Of a stretch of DNA of 64,000 bases, positions 1 to 9,799 are shown piece by piece. Numbering within the stretch: the stretch's first letter is position 1; each line of letters starts with the position of its first letter. Position numbers and translations under genes: made by a program. Below the pieces are notes generated by a model that was not told the DNA's origin, made no database searches, and worked only from the letters and a program-made list of their open reading frames with translations. Source of the DNA: Pseudonocardia sp. CNS-139 (GTDB lineage Bacteria; Actinomycetota; Actinomycetes; Mycobacteriales; Pseudonocardiaceae); contig MKJX01000175.1 of assembly GCA_001942415.1 (NCBI GenBank), forward strand, positions 1-64,000, given 5' to 3'.

Positions 1-949
1 CCGATAGAGATCCCTGATGCGCTGGTCGGCGCGGGTCGCGGTCGCTACGCGGTCGGCCGACGGGCCGGGCGGCCGCTCTACACCGACGCCGTCGGCGAGC
101 TCGCGGACGGCGGGCCGGGCGCGGTCGTCGTGCGGACGCGGCGCGGTCCGGTGCGGGTGGAACGCGCGGCCGTCGTCGCGGTGCGGGCGGTGCCGCCGGC
201 CCGCCGCGCGGGCGCCGCTGGCCGCGGTCGTCCGGCTGGAGGGGCTCTGCGCCGACGCCTGGCCGGCCCCGGTGGACGAGCGGCTCGGCGCGTGGCGGCT
301 GCGCGCCGCCGACGGCTGGACCGGACGGGCCAACGCGGCGCTCGCCGTCGGCGACCCCGGGATGCCGGTCGCGGACGCGCTCGCCGAGGTCGAGCGGTTC
401 GCCGCCGCGCACGGCCTGCCGCCGCGGGTGCACGTTCCGGTCGGGTCGCCGTGGGACCGGGCCGTCGCGGCCGCCGGCTGGGTGCTCGACAGCGGGCACG
501 CGGCGGGCGCCGAGGCCGCCGTGCTCGTCGCGGAGCTGGGGGACGCCCCGGCCGACCCGCGGGTGGAGCTGGCCGGGAGCCCGTCGGCGCAGTGGTGGCG
601 GCTCGCGTTCGACGCCGACCCGACCCCGGCCCAGCGGCACGTGGTCCATGGCCCACCGGACACGGTGTTCGCGCTGGTCCGGGGCCCGTCCGGGGAGCCG
701 CTCGGGCAGGTGCGCGGCGCGGTCGTGGCCGACCACCTGCACGTGGCGCTGCTGCAGGTGGTGCCGGCGGCCCGGCGCCAGGGCCTCGCGACGGTGCTGC
801 TCGACGCCGCCGGCGCGTGGGGCCGGGAAGGCGGGGCGCGCTGGTCGGTGCTGCAGGTGGCGCTGCACAACGGCATCGCCCGCGCGCTCTACGCCCGGCT
901 CGGGTACGCCGAGCACCACCGGTACCGCTATCTCGTGCCGCCCCGCTGA
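1..949 (+). CDS. GNAT family N-acetyltransferase (5' end outside window, frameshifted)
   Basis: The C-terminal half reads as a GNAT acetyl-CoA-dependent acetyltransferase. An acetyl-CoA binding loop of the form RRQGLAT lies near base 775, followed by the final strand and the ALYARLGY signature near base 890. The first 200 bases read in another frame as a small SH3-like beta domain (ending VVAVRAVPPARRA), so one indel lies at about 205-225. Actinobacterial relatives carry this SH3-like N-terminus before the acetyltransferase domain. The true start is upstream of the window. The substrate is unknown. Confidence 0.75.
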
Positions 950-953
950 GACG

Positions 954-1697
954 TCAGCGGCCGGCGATCCACTTCTCCGCCTCGCGGGCGGCCTTCTTGA
1001 GCCCGGACCACTCGCCCAGGTACTTCCCGAACGCGCCGACCACCGGCAGCAGGCTCATCGTCTCGTGCAGCACGTTGCCGTGCGGGCGCTTGTCCAGCTC
1101 GTCCTCCACGGCGAGCAGCGCCCGGCCCAGCCGCCACACGGCGAGCCCGACCAGCGCGAGCGTGGGACGCGGGCGGGCGAGGTCGCCGGTCAGCTCGGCG
1201 GCCTTCGCGTCGGCGGCGGCGTCGTCGGCCGCGCTCGGCCCGCGCACGGTCAGCTCCCGCCGGAACATCACGGCGCCCAGCAGCGCGATCAGCTCGTCCT
1301 CGTCGTGCACGCCGTGCTCGCCCGCGATCGCGATGAGCAGCATCCCCTGCCCGGCCGCACCGATCACGGCGGAGACCGGCAGCCGCTTGGCCAGCGCGCC
1401 GCCCAGCCCCGGGATGGCCGCGAGCAGCGTGACGAACCGCCCGACCCGGCCCACCCACCAGCGCGCCCGCGCCGGGACGTCCATCCGTGCCCACGCCGCG
1501 GTGCCCGGCACCTCGACGGACGCGAGCGCGTCCAGCACCTTCTCCGCGAGGCCGCGGTCGGGGTCGTCGGCCGAGGGGACGCGCGTCCGCAGCCCGAACG
1601 GGTCGTACTCGCGCAGCCCGGCCAGCACCGGCCGGGTCGCCCGCACGAAAGGGCGCAGCACCGCCACGACCGCGCGGTCCGGGATCGCCTCACCCAT
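954..1697 (-). CDS. Hypothetical protein, possibly membrane-associated
   Basis: An intact 247-residue protein starting at ATG 1697, which overlaps the stop of the upstream membrane gene by 8 bases. It has a charged N-terminus, then two short hydrophobic stretches around residues 88-103 and 108-123, and a Lys/Glu-rich C-terminus ending KWIAGR. I see no catalytic motif and do not recognise a family with confidence. Its position after mshB and the small membrane gene suggests co-transcription with them. It converges on the GNAT gene with a gap of only 4 bases. Confidence 0.7.
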   Translation of the reverse strand: MGEAIPDRAVVAVLRPFVRATRPVLAGLREYDPFGLRTRVPSADDPDRGLAEKVLDALASVEVPGTAAWARMDVPARARWWVGRVGRFVTLLAAIPGLGGALAKRLPVSAVIGAAGQGMLLIAIAGEHGVHDEDELIALLGAVMFRRELTVRGPSAADDAAADAKAAELTGDLARPRPTLALVGLAVWRLGRALLAVEDELDKRPHGNVLHETMSLLPVVGAFGKYLGEWSGLKKAAREAEKWIAGR

Positions 1698-2114
1698 CGC
1701 CGCCCCGATACCCCCCTTCGACCACGCCGCGCAGCGTCCACAGCCCGGTGAACAGCGCCACGACCAGCAGCAGCGACGGCCAGCTCACGAGCAGCAGCTG
1801 ATCTCCTCCGGGACCGAACAACGCCAGCACCACGATCGTCACGCCCAGGCGGCGAGCGGCGCCCCGGCCACGGCGGGCCGCGGGTCCACCTCGCCGGTGC
1901 GGGCCACCAGCCACGGCAGCACCAGGCACGACAGCACCGCGCCCATCGGCACCGGGATGCCGTTGGTGTAGAGCGGCGTGAAGAACAGCCCGAACATGCC
2001 GAGCAGCACGCCGTCCACCACCAGCAGCACGACCAGCGCCCAGTCGGGCAGCAGCCGCGGCCGCTCCGGCTCCCCGGCCGGCCCGGCCTCGTGCTCACGC
2101 GTCAGCTCACTCAC
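1690..2114 (-). CDS. Small integral membrane protein (Rv1171-like position), frameshifted
   Basis: It starts at GTG 2114, overlapping the mshB stop by 8 bases. The first frame gives a cytoplasmic charged start and two membrane segments (LVVLLVVDGVLLGMFGLFF and VLSCLVLPWLVA). One base, most simply a G between Ala and Val codons near 1845, must be restored to continue into the third and fourth hydrophobic segments (TIVVLALFG and LLLVVALFTGLW). The product is about 140 residues with four predicted membrane helices. The same arrangement, a small membrane protein directly after mshB, is found in mycobacteria (Rv1170-Rv1171). The function is unknown. Confidence 0.7.
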
Positions 2115-2966
2115 CGCCGCCCCCGAAGAGATCGTCGTCCGCCGCCGGCCCCGCCGTGACGTACTCCTCCACGTCCAGGAGCGGCTGCGCCACCCCGTTG
2201 CTCATCGCGAACGCGACCGTGCCGTCCCGTTCCCACAGCGCCACCTGCGTCGCGTGCGCGCGCAGCGCCGCGAGCCGGGCCGCCCGGACGCGCACACGTC
2301 GACCCGCACCCGGACGCCGCGTCCGGCACGGCCGGCAGCTCGTCCGGGCCGGCAGGCGGAACGGCATCCCGGGCAGCCCGTCGAGCCGCTTCAGCCCGGC
2401 GTCCAGCGCCGACCGGCTCACGACCGTGCAGAAGAGCCGGGCCGGCACCCGTCCCAGCGCCGCGACCGTGATCTCGTGCGCCCGGACGTGGTCCGGGTGG
2501 CCGTACCCGCCGTCGGGCCCGTACGTCACGACGCGTGCGGGCGCACCTCCGACAGGACGGCGGCCAGCGCGTCCACCTGCTCGCCGAACGCGGCCGGCCG
2601 GGCGAACGCGCGCGGGTGCAGTTGCGCAGGTGTCGCCGCGCGGACGCCGTGGCCCGCGAGCGCCATGCCGGAGTCGCGCCAGCGCCCGATCCCGCCGAGG
2701 TAGCGGTGGTCGGTGACGCCGAGCGCGGCGCACGCGGCCGCGAGCTCGCCGGCCCGGTAGCCGCCGAGCTGGTCGCCGCGGTCGGGCGCGAGCCCGGCCA
2801 GGTGCGCCGGGATCACCTCGCCCTGCTCACCGAGGGTGCAGGTGACCAGCGTGACCGAGGTGTCGGCCTGCGCCGCGTAGTGCGCGATCGTGCCGCCGGT
2901 GGTCAGCGTCTCGTCGTCCGGGTGGGCGTGCACCAGCAGCAGCCTGCGCCGGAGGTCGGACGTCAC
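2107..2966 (-). CDS. mshB: MshB, GlcNAc-inositol deacetylase of mycothiol synthesis (frameshifted)
   Basis: MshB removes the acetyl group from GlcNAc-Ins, the second step of mycothiol synthesis, using a bound zinc. The zinc motif AHPDDE is at residues 14-19, and the second metal/catalytic motif HPDH is in the C-terminal half ([12 protein letters not shown]). The start is GTG 2966. The reading frame breaks near 2527 (a G most likely missing in the Ala-Val codons). It is also out of register between about 2300 and 2350, where two compensating indels hide the expected [10 protein letters not shown]-like segment. The full length of about 285 residues fits the family. Mycothiol is specific to actinobacteria, which supports the taxonomic call. 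Confidence 0.9.
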
Positions 2967-3045
2967 CAGCCGAGACTAGGCGGCCGCCCCGGGTGGCCGC
3001 CGCGCACCCCTGACCGGCGCGGACATATCACTGCCACGAATCGGG

Positions 3046-3072
3046 CAGATCACGCAACCCATTTGTGATCTG
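3046..3072. promoter_or_regulatory. Inverted repeat in the mshB / peptide transporter intergenic region
   Basis: CAGATCAC (3046-3053) and GTGATCTG (3065-3072) form a perfect 8-bp inverted repeat with an 11-base AT-richer centre, in the divergent region before the peptide-binding protein gene. A TACTGT box at 3103-3108 could be a -10 element. The symmetric repeat just upstream is a candidate operator. AGGAAG lies 4 bases before the ATG at 3180. The regulator is unknown. Confidence 0.4.
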
Positions 3073-3179
3073 GCAGAACCTCACCGTAACGATGCGGACC
3101 ACTACTGTCCGGCGCACACGATCACCCCGATGCGGTAATCCGAGTCACCCGTTCGGATTGCCGGGAGGTTAGGAAGCCC

Positions 3180-4824
3180 ATGCGAGCACGACGAGCATCC
3201 GCCTGGCTGGTCCTACCCGTGTCCGTCGCACTGGTCACCACGGCGTGCGGCGGCGGCGGGACGAGCACCCCCGACGGGGGCGGCGCGCAGAGCGACGTCA
3301 CGATCAGCGTGAACAGCACCGAGCCGGAGAACCCGCTCGTCCCCGGGAACACGAACGAGACCGGCGGCGGCAAGGTCATCGACGCGCTGTTCAGCCCGCT
3401 GGTCGAGTACGACCCGCGCACCGCCGAGCCGGCCAACCTGGTCGCCGAGTCCATCGAGACGACCGACTCGCGCGTGTACACGATCACGCTCGAGGACGGC
3501 TGGACGTTCCACGACGGCACCCCCGTCACCGCGGAGAGCTTCGTCCGCGCCTGGAACTACACGGCGTACGGCCCCAACGGGCAGCAGAACGGACCGTTCT
3601 TCTCCCAGATCGAGGGCTACGACCAGGTCCACACCGAGGACCCGGACGGCGCCTCCGGACCGCAGCCGGCCCCCGCGCCCGCGGCCGAGGAGATGTCCGG
3701 CCTGCGGGTGATCGACGACTCCACGTTCGAGGTCACGCTCTCCGAGCCGTTCGCGGTGTTCCCGATCATGCTCGGCTACCGGGCCTTCTCCCCGCTGCCC
3801 GACTCCTTCTTCACCGACCAGGCCGCGTGGGAGGCCAACCCGATCGGCAACGGCCCGTTCCGGTACGTCTCCCGCCAGCCGGGCGCCAACATCGTCGTCG
3901 AGCGCTACGACGCGTGGCCGGGCAGCCCCGCGCCGACCGTCGGCGGGGTCGAGTTCCGCTTCTACGAGAGCGCCGAGGCCGCCTACGCCGACGTCGTCTC
4001 GAACAACCTCGACTTCATCGAGGTCATCCCGCCGTCCGGCTCGCGGCAACCTCTACGAGACCGACCTCGCCGAGCGCAGCATCTCGCAGACCTACCTCGG
4101 CGTGCAGCGGATCGGCTTCCCGCTCTACGACCCGCGCTACCAGAGCGTGCAGCTGCGGCAGGCCATCTCGATGGCGATCGACCGCGAGGCGGTCAACCAG
4201 CAGATCTTCAACGGCACCCGGCCCCCGGCCGACGGGCTGGTCCCGCCGAACGTCCCCGGGCGCATCGCCGACCAGTGCGGCGAGCTGTGCACCTACCAGC
4301 CGGAACGCGCGCGGCAGATGTTCGAGGCCACCGGTTTCCAGGGTCCGATCGAGATCACCTCGAACGCCGACTCCGGCAACGCCGAGTGGATCCAGGCCAC
4401 CTGCGTGACGATCACGCAGGCGCTAGGGCGGGAGTGCAACTTCGTGCCGGTGCCGACGTTCGGCGAGATCCGGACCGCGATCAACGCCCGCGAGCTGGAC
4501 CAGATCTTCCGGACCGGCTGGGTGGCGGACTACCCGTCGATCGAGAACTTCCTCAACCCGATGTACCGCACGGGCGCGTCCAGCAACGACGGCGAGTACT
4601 CCAGCCCCGCCGTCGACGCGCTGCTCGCGCAGGCCGACGCCGCCCCGTCGGTGGAGGCCGGCAACGCCCTCTACCAGGAGGCGGAGCGGCTGATCATCCA
4701 GGACATGCCGGCGATCCCGGTGTACTTCCAGTCCTTCCAGGCCGGGTGGTCCGAGCGGCTGGGCACCGTGACGGTGACGCCGTTCCGCGAGCTCGACCTG
4801 GAGAGCGTCACGGTCACGGAGTGA
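3180..4824 (+). CDS. Oligopeptide ABC transporter, substrate-binding lipoprotein (family 5, frameshifted)
   Basis: This is the extracytoplasmic binding protein of the first peptide/nickel-type (SBP family 5) importer. The N-terminus is a lipoprotein signal with lipobox VTTAC, lipid-modified at Cys23. Family features follow: the DGWTFHDGTPVTAESFVRAW block, the NPIGNGPFRY block, and a C-terminal half containing QAISMAIDREAVNQ. One shift near 4041-4047 separates the halves. Restoring GG in CGG-GGC gives RGNLYETDLAER and a protein of about 548 residues, normal for the family. It leads a five-gene operon with two permeases and two ATPases. Peptide specificity cannot be read from sequence. Confidence 0.88.
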
Positions 4825-4929
4825 CCACCCCCGCGCAGTGACGACGGCGGCCGGGCCACCGACCCGGCCGCCGTCCGCGGTCCCGACCACGGCGCACAAC
4901 TGCCGTGGGCACGTTCCGGAAGGTGACCC

Positions 4930-5851
4930 GTGGGGCGCTACCTCCTCCGCCGACTCCTCCAGCTCGTCCCGGTCTTCCTCGGGACGACGTTCCTCATCTA
5001 CCTGCTCGTCTGGTGCGCTGCCGGGCGACCGTTCGCCGGGAAGTGCGGCGACGCGCTGCCCGACCGCTACGTCGCACGGATGCGCGAGGAGTACCACCTC
5101 ACGAGAACATCGTCGTCCAGTACCTCCGCTACCTGGGCAACCTGCTCCAGGGCGACTTCGGCACGACCTTCAACGGCACGTCCGTCGGCGAGCTGATCGC
5201 GGCCGCGTATCCCGTCACGGTCCGGCTGGCGCTGGTCGCGCTGGTCATCGAGGCCGTCATCGGGCTCGCCGCCGGGGTGCTCACCGGCCTGCGCGCCGGC
5301 GGCTTCCTCGACAACCTCGTGCTCGTCTCGACGCTCGTGCTGATCTCGATCCCGGTGTTCGTCAGCGGCTACGTGCTGCAGACCGTGCTCGGGCTGCGGC
5401 TGGGGATCATCGACCCGACCGTCTCGGCCGACGCGACGTTCGCCGAGCTGATCGTGCCCGGGTTCGTGCTGGGCAGCTCTCGATGGCGTACGTCGCGCGG
5501 CTCGCGCGGTCGTCGATCGCCGAGAACACGCGCTCCGACTACGTCCGCACCGCCGTGGCCAAGGGGCTCGCCCCGCGCCGGGTGGTCGGGGTGCACCTGC
5601 TGCGCAACTCCCTCATCCCGGTCGTCACGTTCCTCGGCGTCGACCTCGGCTCGCTGATGGGCGGGGCGATCGTCACCGAGGGCATCTTCAACATCCGCGG
5701 CATCGGCGGGCTGATCTTCCGCTCGATCGCCACCCGCGAGGGCGCCACCGTCACCGGGGTGGTCGTCCTGCTCGTCGTCGTCTACCTGCTGATGAACCTG
5801 CTGGTCGACGTGCTGTACGCCGTTCTCGACCCGAGGATCCGCTATGTCTGA
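4930..5851 (+). CDS. Peptide ABC transporter permease, DppB/OppB type (two frameshifts)
   Basis: This is an inner-membrane permease. The GTG start at 4930 follows GGAAGGTGACCC and gives MGRYLLRRLLQLVPVFLG, the typical first membrane helix of DppB. The reading frame breaks near 5100 and near 5480. The later frames give the large periplasmic and membrane regions and the ATPase-docking loop KGLAPRRVVGVHLLRNSLIP, ending LDPRIRYV. Joined, the protein has about 308 residues and six membrane spans, as expected. The second break may be loss of C or G, so this gene is the weakest support for a pure G-loss pattern. Confidence 0.85.
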
Positions 5852-5859
5852 CCGCACCC

Positions 5860-6801
5860 ATGTCTGATCCCAGCGCGGTATCGGCCGCGGAGCCGGCCAC
5901 CGGCCTGGTCGCCGACCCGGCCGCGGCGCCCGAGCGGCCGCGCAGCCTCGCCTCCGACGCCTGGCACGACCTGCGCAGGCGCCCGCTCTTCCTGCTCTCG
6001 GTCGCGCTGATCGTGTTCCTGCTGGTGCTCGCCGCGTTCCCGCAGCTGTTCACGTCCGTCGACCCGACCGCGGGCGACCTGTCCCGCAGCCGGCAGCCCC
6101 CGTCCGCGCAGGCGTGGTTCGGCTACGACCTGCTGGGCCGCGACGTGTACGCCCGCACGATCTACGGCACCCGCGTCTCGATCGTGGTCGGCGTGCTCGC
6201 GACCACCGTCACCGTGCTCATCGGCGGGGTGCTGGGCCTGCTCGCCGGGTTCCACGGCGGCCGGCTCGACGCGGTGGTCTCGCGGGTCACGGACGTCTTC
6301 TTCGGGCTGCCGTTCGTGCTCGGCGCGATCGTGATCCTCTCGTCGTTCCGCGAGACGGTCGGCGAGGGCGCGGTCGGGATCACCGCGCTCGTCGTGCTGA
6401 CCATGGCGGTGCTGTCCTGGCCGGTGACGATGCGGATCATGCGGTCGGCCGCGATCGCCGCCCGCGACCAGGACTACGTGCGCGCCGCCCGCGGCCTGGG
6501 CGCCGGCCCGGCCCGGGTGATCTGGCGGCACATGCTGCCGAACTGCCTGGCCCCCGTGCTGGTCTACGCGACGATCGCGCTCGGCGCGTTCATCGGCACC
6601 GAGGCGACGCTGTCGTTCCTGGGCATCGGGCTGCGCGACCCGGTCGTGTCGTGGGGGGTGATGATCAGCGAGGCCAGCGACTACCTGCGCGTCGCGCCCC
6701 ACCTGCTGCTCTTCCCGGCCGCGTTCCTCGCGCTCACCGTGCTCGCGTTCGTCATGCTCGGCGACGCGGTGCGCGACGCGTTCGACCCGAAGGGCCGCTG
6801 A
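5860..6801 (+). CDS. Peptide ABC transporter permease, DppC/OppC type
   Basis: An intact 313-residue protein that pairs with the DppB-type permease to form the membrane channel. A Pro/Ala-rich cytoplasmic N-terminus is followed by a first helix at residues 44-65 and five more spans. The EAA loop RAARGLGAGPARVIWRHMLP contacts the ATPase, and the C-terminus is DPKGR. The start is ATG 5860. The 8-base sequence ATGTCTGA occurs both at the end of the preceding gene (5844) and at this start, so a stalled or slipped start is possible, but the upstream one stops at once. One base separates its stop from the next GTG. Confidence 0.92.
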   Translation: MSDPSAVSAAEPATGLVADPAAAPERPRSLASDAWHDLRRRPLFLLSVALIVFLLVLAAFPQLFTSVDPTAGDLSRSRQPPSAQAWFGYDLLGRDVYARTIYGTRVSIVVGVLATTVTVLIGGVLGLLAGFHGGRLDAVVSRVTDVFFGLPFVLGAIVILSSFRETVGEGAVGITALVVLTMAVLSWPVTMRIMRSAAIAARDQDYVRAARGLGAGPARVIWRHMLPNCLAPVLVYATIALGAFIGTEATLSFLGIGLRDPVVSWGVMISEASDYLRVAPHLLLFPAAFLALTVLAFVMLGDAVRDAFDPKGR

Positions 6802-6802
6802 C

Positions 6803-7778
6803 GTGACGCATCTGCTGGAGGTCTCCGGCCTGCACGTCGAGTTCCGCACCCGCGACGCGTCGCGCACGCCTCAACGGCGTCGACTACCACGTCGACGCGG
6901 GCGAGACGCTCGCCGTGCTCGGCGAGTCCGGCTCGGGCAAGAGCGTCACGGCCAACACGGTGATGGGGATCCTCCCGGACCCGGCGACCGTGACGGCCGG
7001 CGCGGTGCGCTACCGCGGCGAGGACCTGCTCACCGCCACCCCCGACCGGCGCCGCGCGCTGCGCGGCGAGAACGTCGCCATGATCTTCCAGGACGCCCTC
7101 TCCGCGCTGAACCCCGTGTTCACGGTGGGGTTCCAGATCGGCGAGCAGCTGCGCACCCGCCGCGGGATGAGCCGCCGCGACGCCGAGCGCCGGGCCGTGG
7201 AGCTGCTCGACCAGGTCGGCATCCCGGCCGCCCGGCAGCGCGTGCGCGACCACCCCTACCAGTTCTCCGGCGGGATGCGGCAGCGCGTGATGATCGCGAT
7301 GTCGCTCGCGCTCGACCCGGACGTGCTCATCGCCGACGAGCCCACCACCGCGCTGGACGTCACCGTGCAGGCCCAGATCATGGACCTGCTCGCCGAGATC
7401 CAGGCCGAGCGGCACATGGCGCTCATCCTGATCACGCACGACCTGGGCGTCGTCGCCGAGGTCGCCGACCGGATCGCGGTGATGTACGCGGGCCGGATCG
7501 TCGAGAACGCGGACGTCCACCCGCTCTACGCCGCCCCGGCGCACCCGTACACGCGCTCGCTGCTGGAGTCGATCCCGCGCGTCGACACGAAGGGCACGGA
7601 GCTGAAGGCGATCAAGGGCCTGCCGCCGAACCTGCTGCGCATCCCGCCCGGCTGCCCGTTCCACCCGCGCTGCCCGATCGCCACGGACGCCTGCCACGAG
7701 GAGCTGCCGCCGCTCGTCGCGCTGCCGGGGACGCGGTCGTCGGCGTGCCTGTTCGCCGCGGAGCTGGTGGGGGCATGA
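6803..7778 (+). CDS. Peptide ABC transporter ATP-binding protein, DppD/OppD type (frameshifted)
   Basis: This is one of two ATPases powering import. GTG 6803 gives [17 protein letters not shown] missing base near 6870 (a G would restore [13 protein letters not shown]) links it to the rest. Walker A is GESGSGKS, the signature is FSGGMRQR, Walker B is [12 protein letters not shown], and the switch His is in LITHDLG. The C-terminal oligopeptide-transporter domain ends with the Cys motif [15 protein letters not shown], which in this family binds an iron-sulfur cluster. The stop overlaps the next ATG (ATGA at 7775). Confidence 0.88.
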
Positions 7779-8775
7779 GCGAGGTGATCCTGGAGGTCGA
7801 GGACCTCGTCAAGCACTTCCCGGTGCAGCACGCATCGTCTTCAAGCGCACGGTCGGGCACGTCCGGGCCGTCGACGGGGTCTCGTTCGCGCTGCACCGCG
7901 GCGAGACGCTCGGCGTGGTCGGCGAGTCCGGCTGCGGCAAGTCGACGCTCGCGCAGGTGCTCATGCGGCTGGAGCCGCCGACGTCGGGCCGGGTGCGGTT
8001 CCGCGGCGAGGACGTCTTCGCCAAACGCGGCAAGGCGCTGCAGGCGCTGCGCCGCTCGATCCAGATCGTGCTGCAGGACCCGTACACCTCGCTCAACCCG
8101 CGCATGACGGTGGGCGACATCATCGGCGAGCCGTTCGAGATCCACCCCGAGGTCGCGCCGAAGGGCGACCGGCGCCGCCGCGTGCAGGAGCTGCTCGACG
8201 TCGTCGGGCTCAACCCGGAGTACGTCAACCGGTACCCGCACCAGTTCTCCGGTGGCCAGCGCCAGCGCATCGGCATCGCCCGCGCGCTCGCGCTGCGACC
8301 CGAGGTGATCATCTGCGACGAGCCGGTCTCCGCGCTCGACGTCTCGATCCAGGCGCAGGTGATGAACCTGCTCGGCGAGCTGCAGCGGGAGCTCGGGCTC
8401 GCGTACGTCTTCATCGCGCACGACCTGTCGGTCGTGCGGCACCTGTCGGACCGGGTCGCCGTCATGTACCTGGGCAAGATCGTCGAGATCGGGACGGAAG
8501 AGGAGATCTACAACCGCCCCGCCCACCCGTACACGCAGGCGCTGCTCTCGGCCGTGCCGGTGCCGGACCCGGCGGTGCGCGCGGGCCGCCGGCGCATCCG
8601 GCTCACCGGCGACGTCCCGAGCCCGGTGAACCCGCCCAGCGGCTGCCGCTTCCGCACGCGGTGCTGGAAGGCGACGGACATCTGCGCGGCGGAGGAGCCG
8701 GAGCTGGTCGAACGCGCGGGCGGGCACCGCTCGGCCTGCCACCACGCGGAGGAGCAGCACCTCCTCCCCACCTAG
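7775..8775 (+). CDS. Peptide ABC transporter ATP-binding protein, DppF/OppF type (frameshifted)
   Basis: This is the second ATPase of the importer and starts in the ATGA overlap at 7775. A missing base near 7835 (a G would give [18 protein letters not shown]) joins the start to the main frame. Walker A is GESGCGKS, the signature is FSGGQRQR, and Walker B is [12 protein letters not shown]. The C-terminal domain has the Cys motif [15 protein letters not shown]. The TAG stop at 8773 is the first triplet of the 13-base sequence TAGCAAGATCACC, which also begins at the stop of the convergent DppF at 9802. Confidence 0.88.
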
Positions 8776-8778
8776 CAA

Positions 8779-8838
8779 GATCACCAAGACCGGGACATGG
8801 GCTGCACATGTGCAGCTCATGTCCCGGTTCTGGTGATC
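8779..8838. repeat. 60-bp palindrome, copy A
   Basis: The centre GCTGCACATGTGCAGC (8801-8816) is a perfect 16-bp palindrome. Around it, CCGGGACATG (8790-8799) pairs with CATGTCCCGG (8818-8827), and outside a 4-base mismatch GATCACC (8779-8785) pairs with GGTGATC (8832-8838). The stop codon of the DUF559 gene lies inside the right arm (8817-8819). The site lies between convergent genes, so a bidirectional terminator is the simplest role. A near copy lies at 9750-9783 on the other side of the same gene. Confidence 0.85.
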
Positions 8839-9688
8839 ATGAGTGCCGCGCGGATGTCCGCCACCACCCGGTCGGGACGGCGGTGCAGGTCGTGCCAGGT
8901 GAAGCGGAGCAGTACCCAGCCGCTGCGCGTCAGGAGGTTGCCCTTGCGGCGGTCGTTGCGGAAGCGCTCGACGTCGACGTGCCAGGCCCACCCGTCGAAC
9001 TCGACGGCCACGCGGGAGGCGGGGAAGGCCAGGTCGACCAGGTACGGCCCGAAGGGGTGCCCCAGCACCCAGCCGGTGACGCCGGCGGCGCGCAGCAGCG
9101 CGACCAGCCGCCGTTCCGCGCCCGAGTCGGCGCGGTCGGCCGCGGCGGCGACCAGCACGGCGGCCGCCGCGCTCCCGGGCCGTCCGAGGTTGCGGCAGTA
9201 GCTGCGGTAGAGCGCCGGGAAACGCACGTGCTTCTGCAGCGCGCGGTCGAGGAAGACCGACCCGTCCGGCAGCGCGACGGCGGTCTCCAGAGCGGCGAAC
9301 GGCTCGGCCGCGACCCGGATGCCGCTCGCCAGCACGACGTCCGGGCCGTCGACGTCGCGCCGCCGGATCCGGATCCCGGGCTGCGGGCGCGGTCGCCCGA
9401 CGCCGGCACCGTCAGCTCGACGACGGCGGGCGCGGCGGCGAGCATCCCGTGCCAGAACGCGGCGGCGGGCCCCGTCACCGTCGCGTCGACGCCCGCCCAC
9501 AGCCAGGCCGCCCGGATCCGCGCCCGGTCGGTGAGCCGGTGGCCGCCCACGAGGTAGACGCGCGGGTGGAGCCGCCGCCACGCGCCCTCCCGGGCCCGGC
9601 GCTGCACGGTGGCCGCCGACATGCCCCGGTCGAGCGCCTGCCGCAGGGCCAGCACGCCGTCCTGCCGGGCCACCAGCTCCTCCAACAC
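8817..9688 (-). CDS. AbiEi-like N-terminal domain plus DUF559 nuclease-like protein (frameshifted)
   Basis: The N-terminal 60 residues (LVARQDGVLALRQALDRGMS...RVYLVGG) match the winged-helix start of AbiEi-type type IV antitoxins. The C-terminal 110 residues match DUF559, a Vsr/restriction-like fold, with the strand VAVEFDGWAWH, the RFRNDRRKGN helix and the GWVLLRFTWHDL strand. The start is GTG 9688. One break near 9395 (a G would give RARQPGIRIRRRD) splits the gene. Such 290-residue single proteins are common orphans in actinomycetes. Nuclease activity is not established. The gene sits alone between two convergent transporter operons and is bracketed by palindromes. Confidence 0.75.
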
Positions 9689-9749
9689 CCGCCCAGGATG
9701 GGCGAGGGGTCACCTTCCGCGGGGCCGTTCCGGAGTGATCTCCACGATC

Positions 9750-9783
9750 GGGACATGAGCTGCATATGTGCAGCTCATGTCCC
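9750..9783. repeat. 34-bp palindrome, copy B
   Basis: GGGACATGAGCTGCA (9750-9764) and TGCAGCTCATGTCCC (9769-9783) are perfect arms around TATG. Outside it, GGTGATCTTGCTA (9790-9802) is the reverse complement of the 13 bases that begin at the dppF stop next to copy A. A partial GTGATC lies on the other side (9735-9740). The core is the same as copy A apart from a few bases, so the two are copies of one dispersed element. Confidence 0.85.
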
Positions 9784-9799
9784 AGTTTCGGTGATCTTG

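Noticed and set aside
130-1971. A 613-codon open frame on the plus strand across the first two genes
   Set aside because: It is Arg/Ala-rich with no motif and lies antisense to conserved minus-strand genes; such shadow frames are normal at this GC content.
4838-5851. A 337-codon frame spanning the DppB gene
   Set aside because: Only its last third is real DppB sequence; the first part is a shadow frame bridged by two breaks.
8817-9688. Very short patch repair (Vsr) endonuclease
   Set aside because: The C-terminal fold is DUF559, related to but distinct from Vsr, and the AbiEi-like N-terminal domain is not found in Vsr enzymes.
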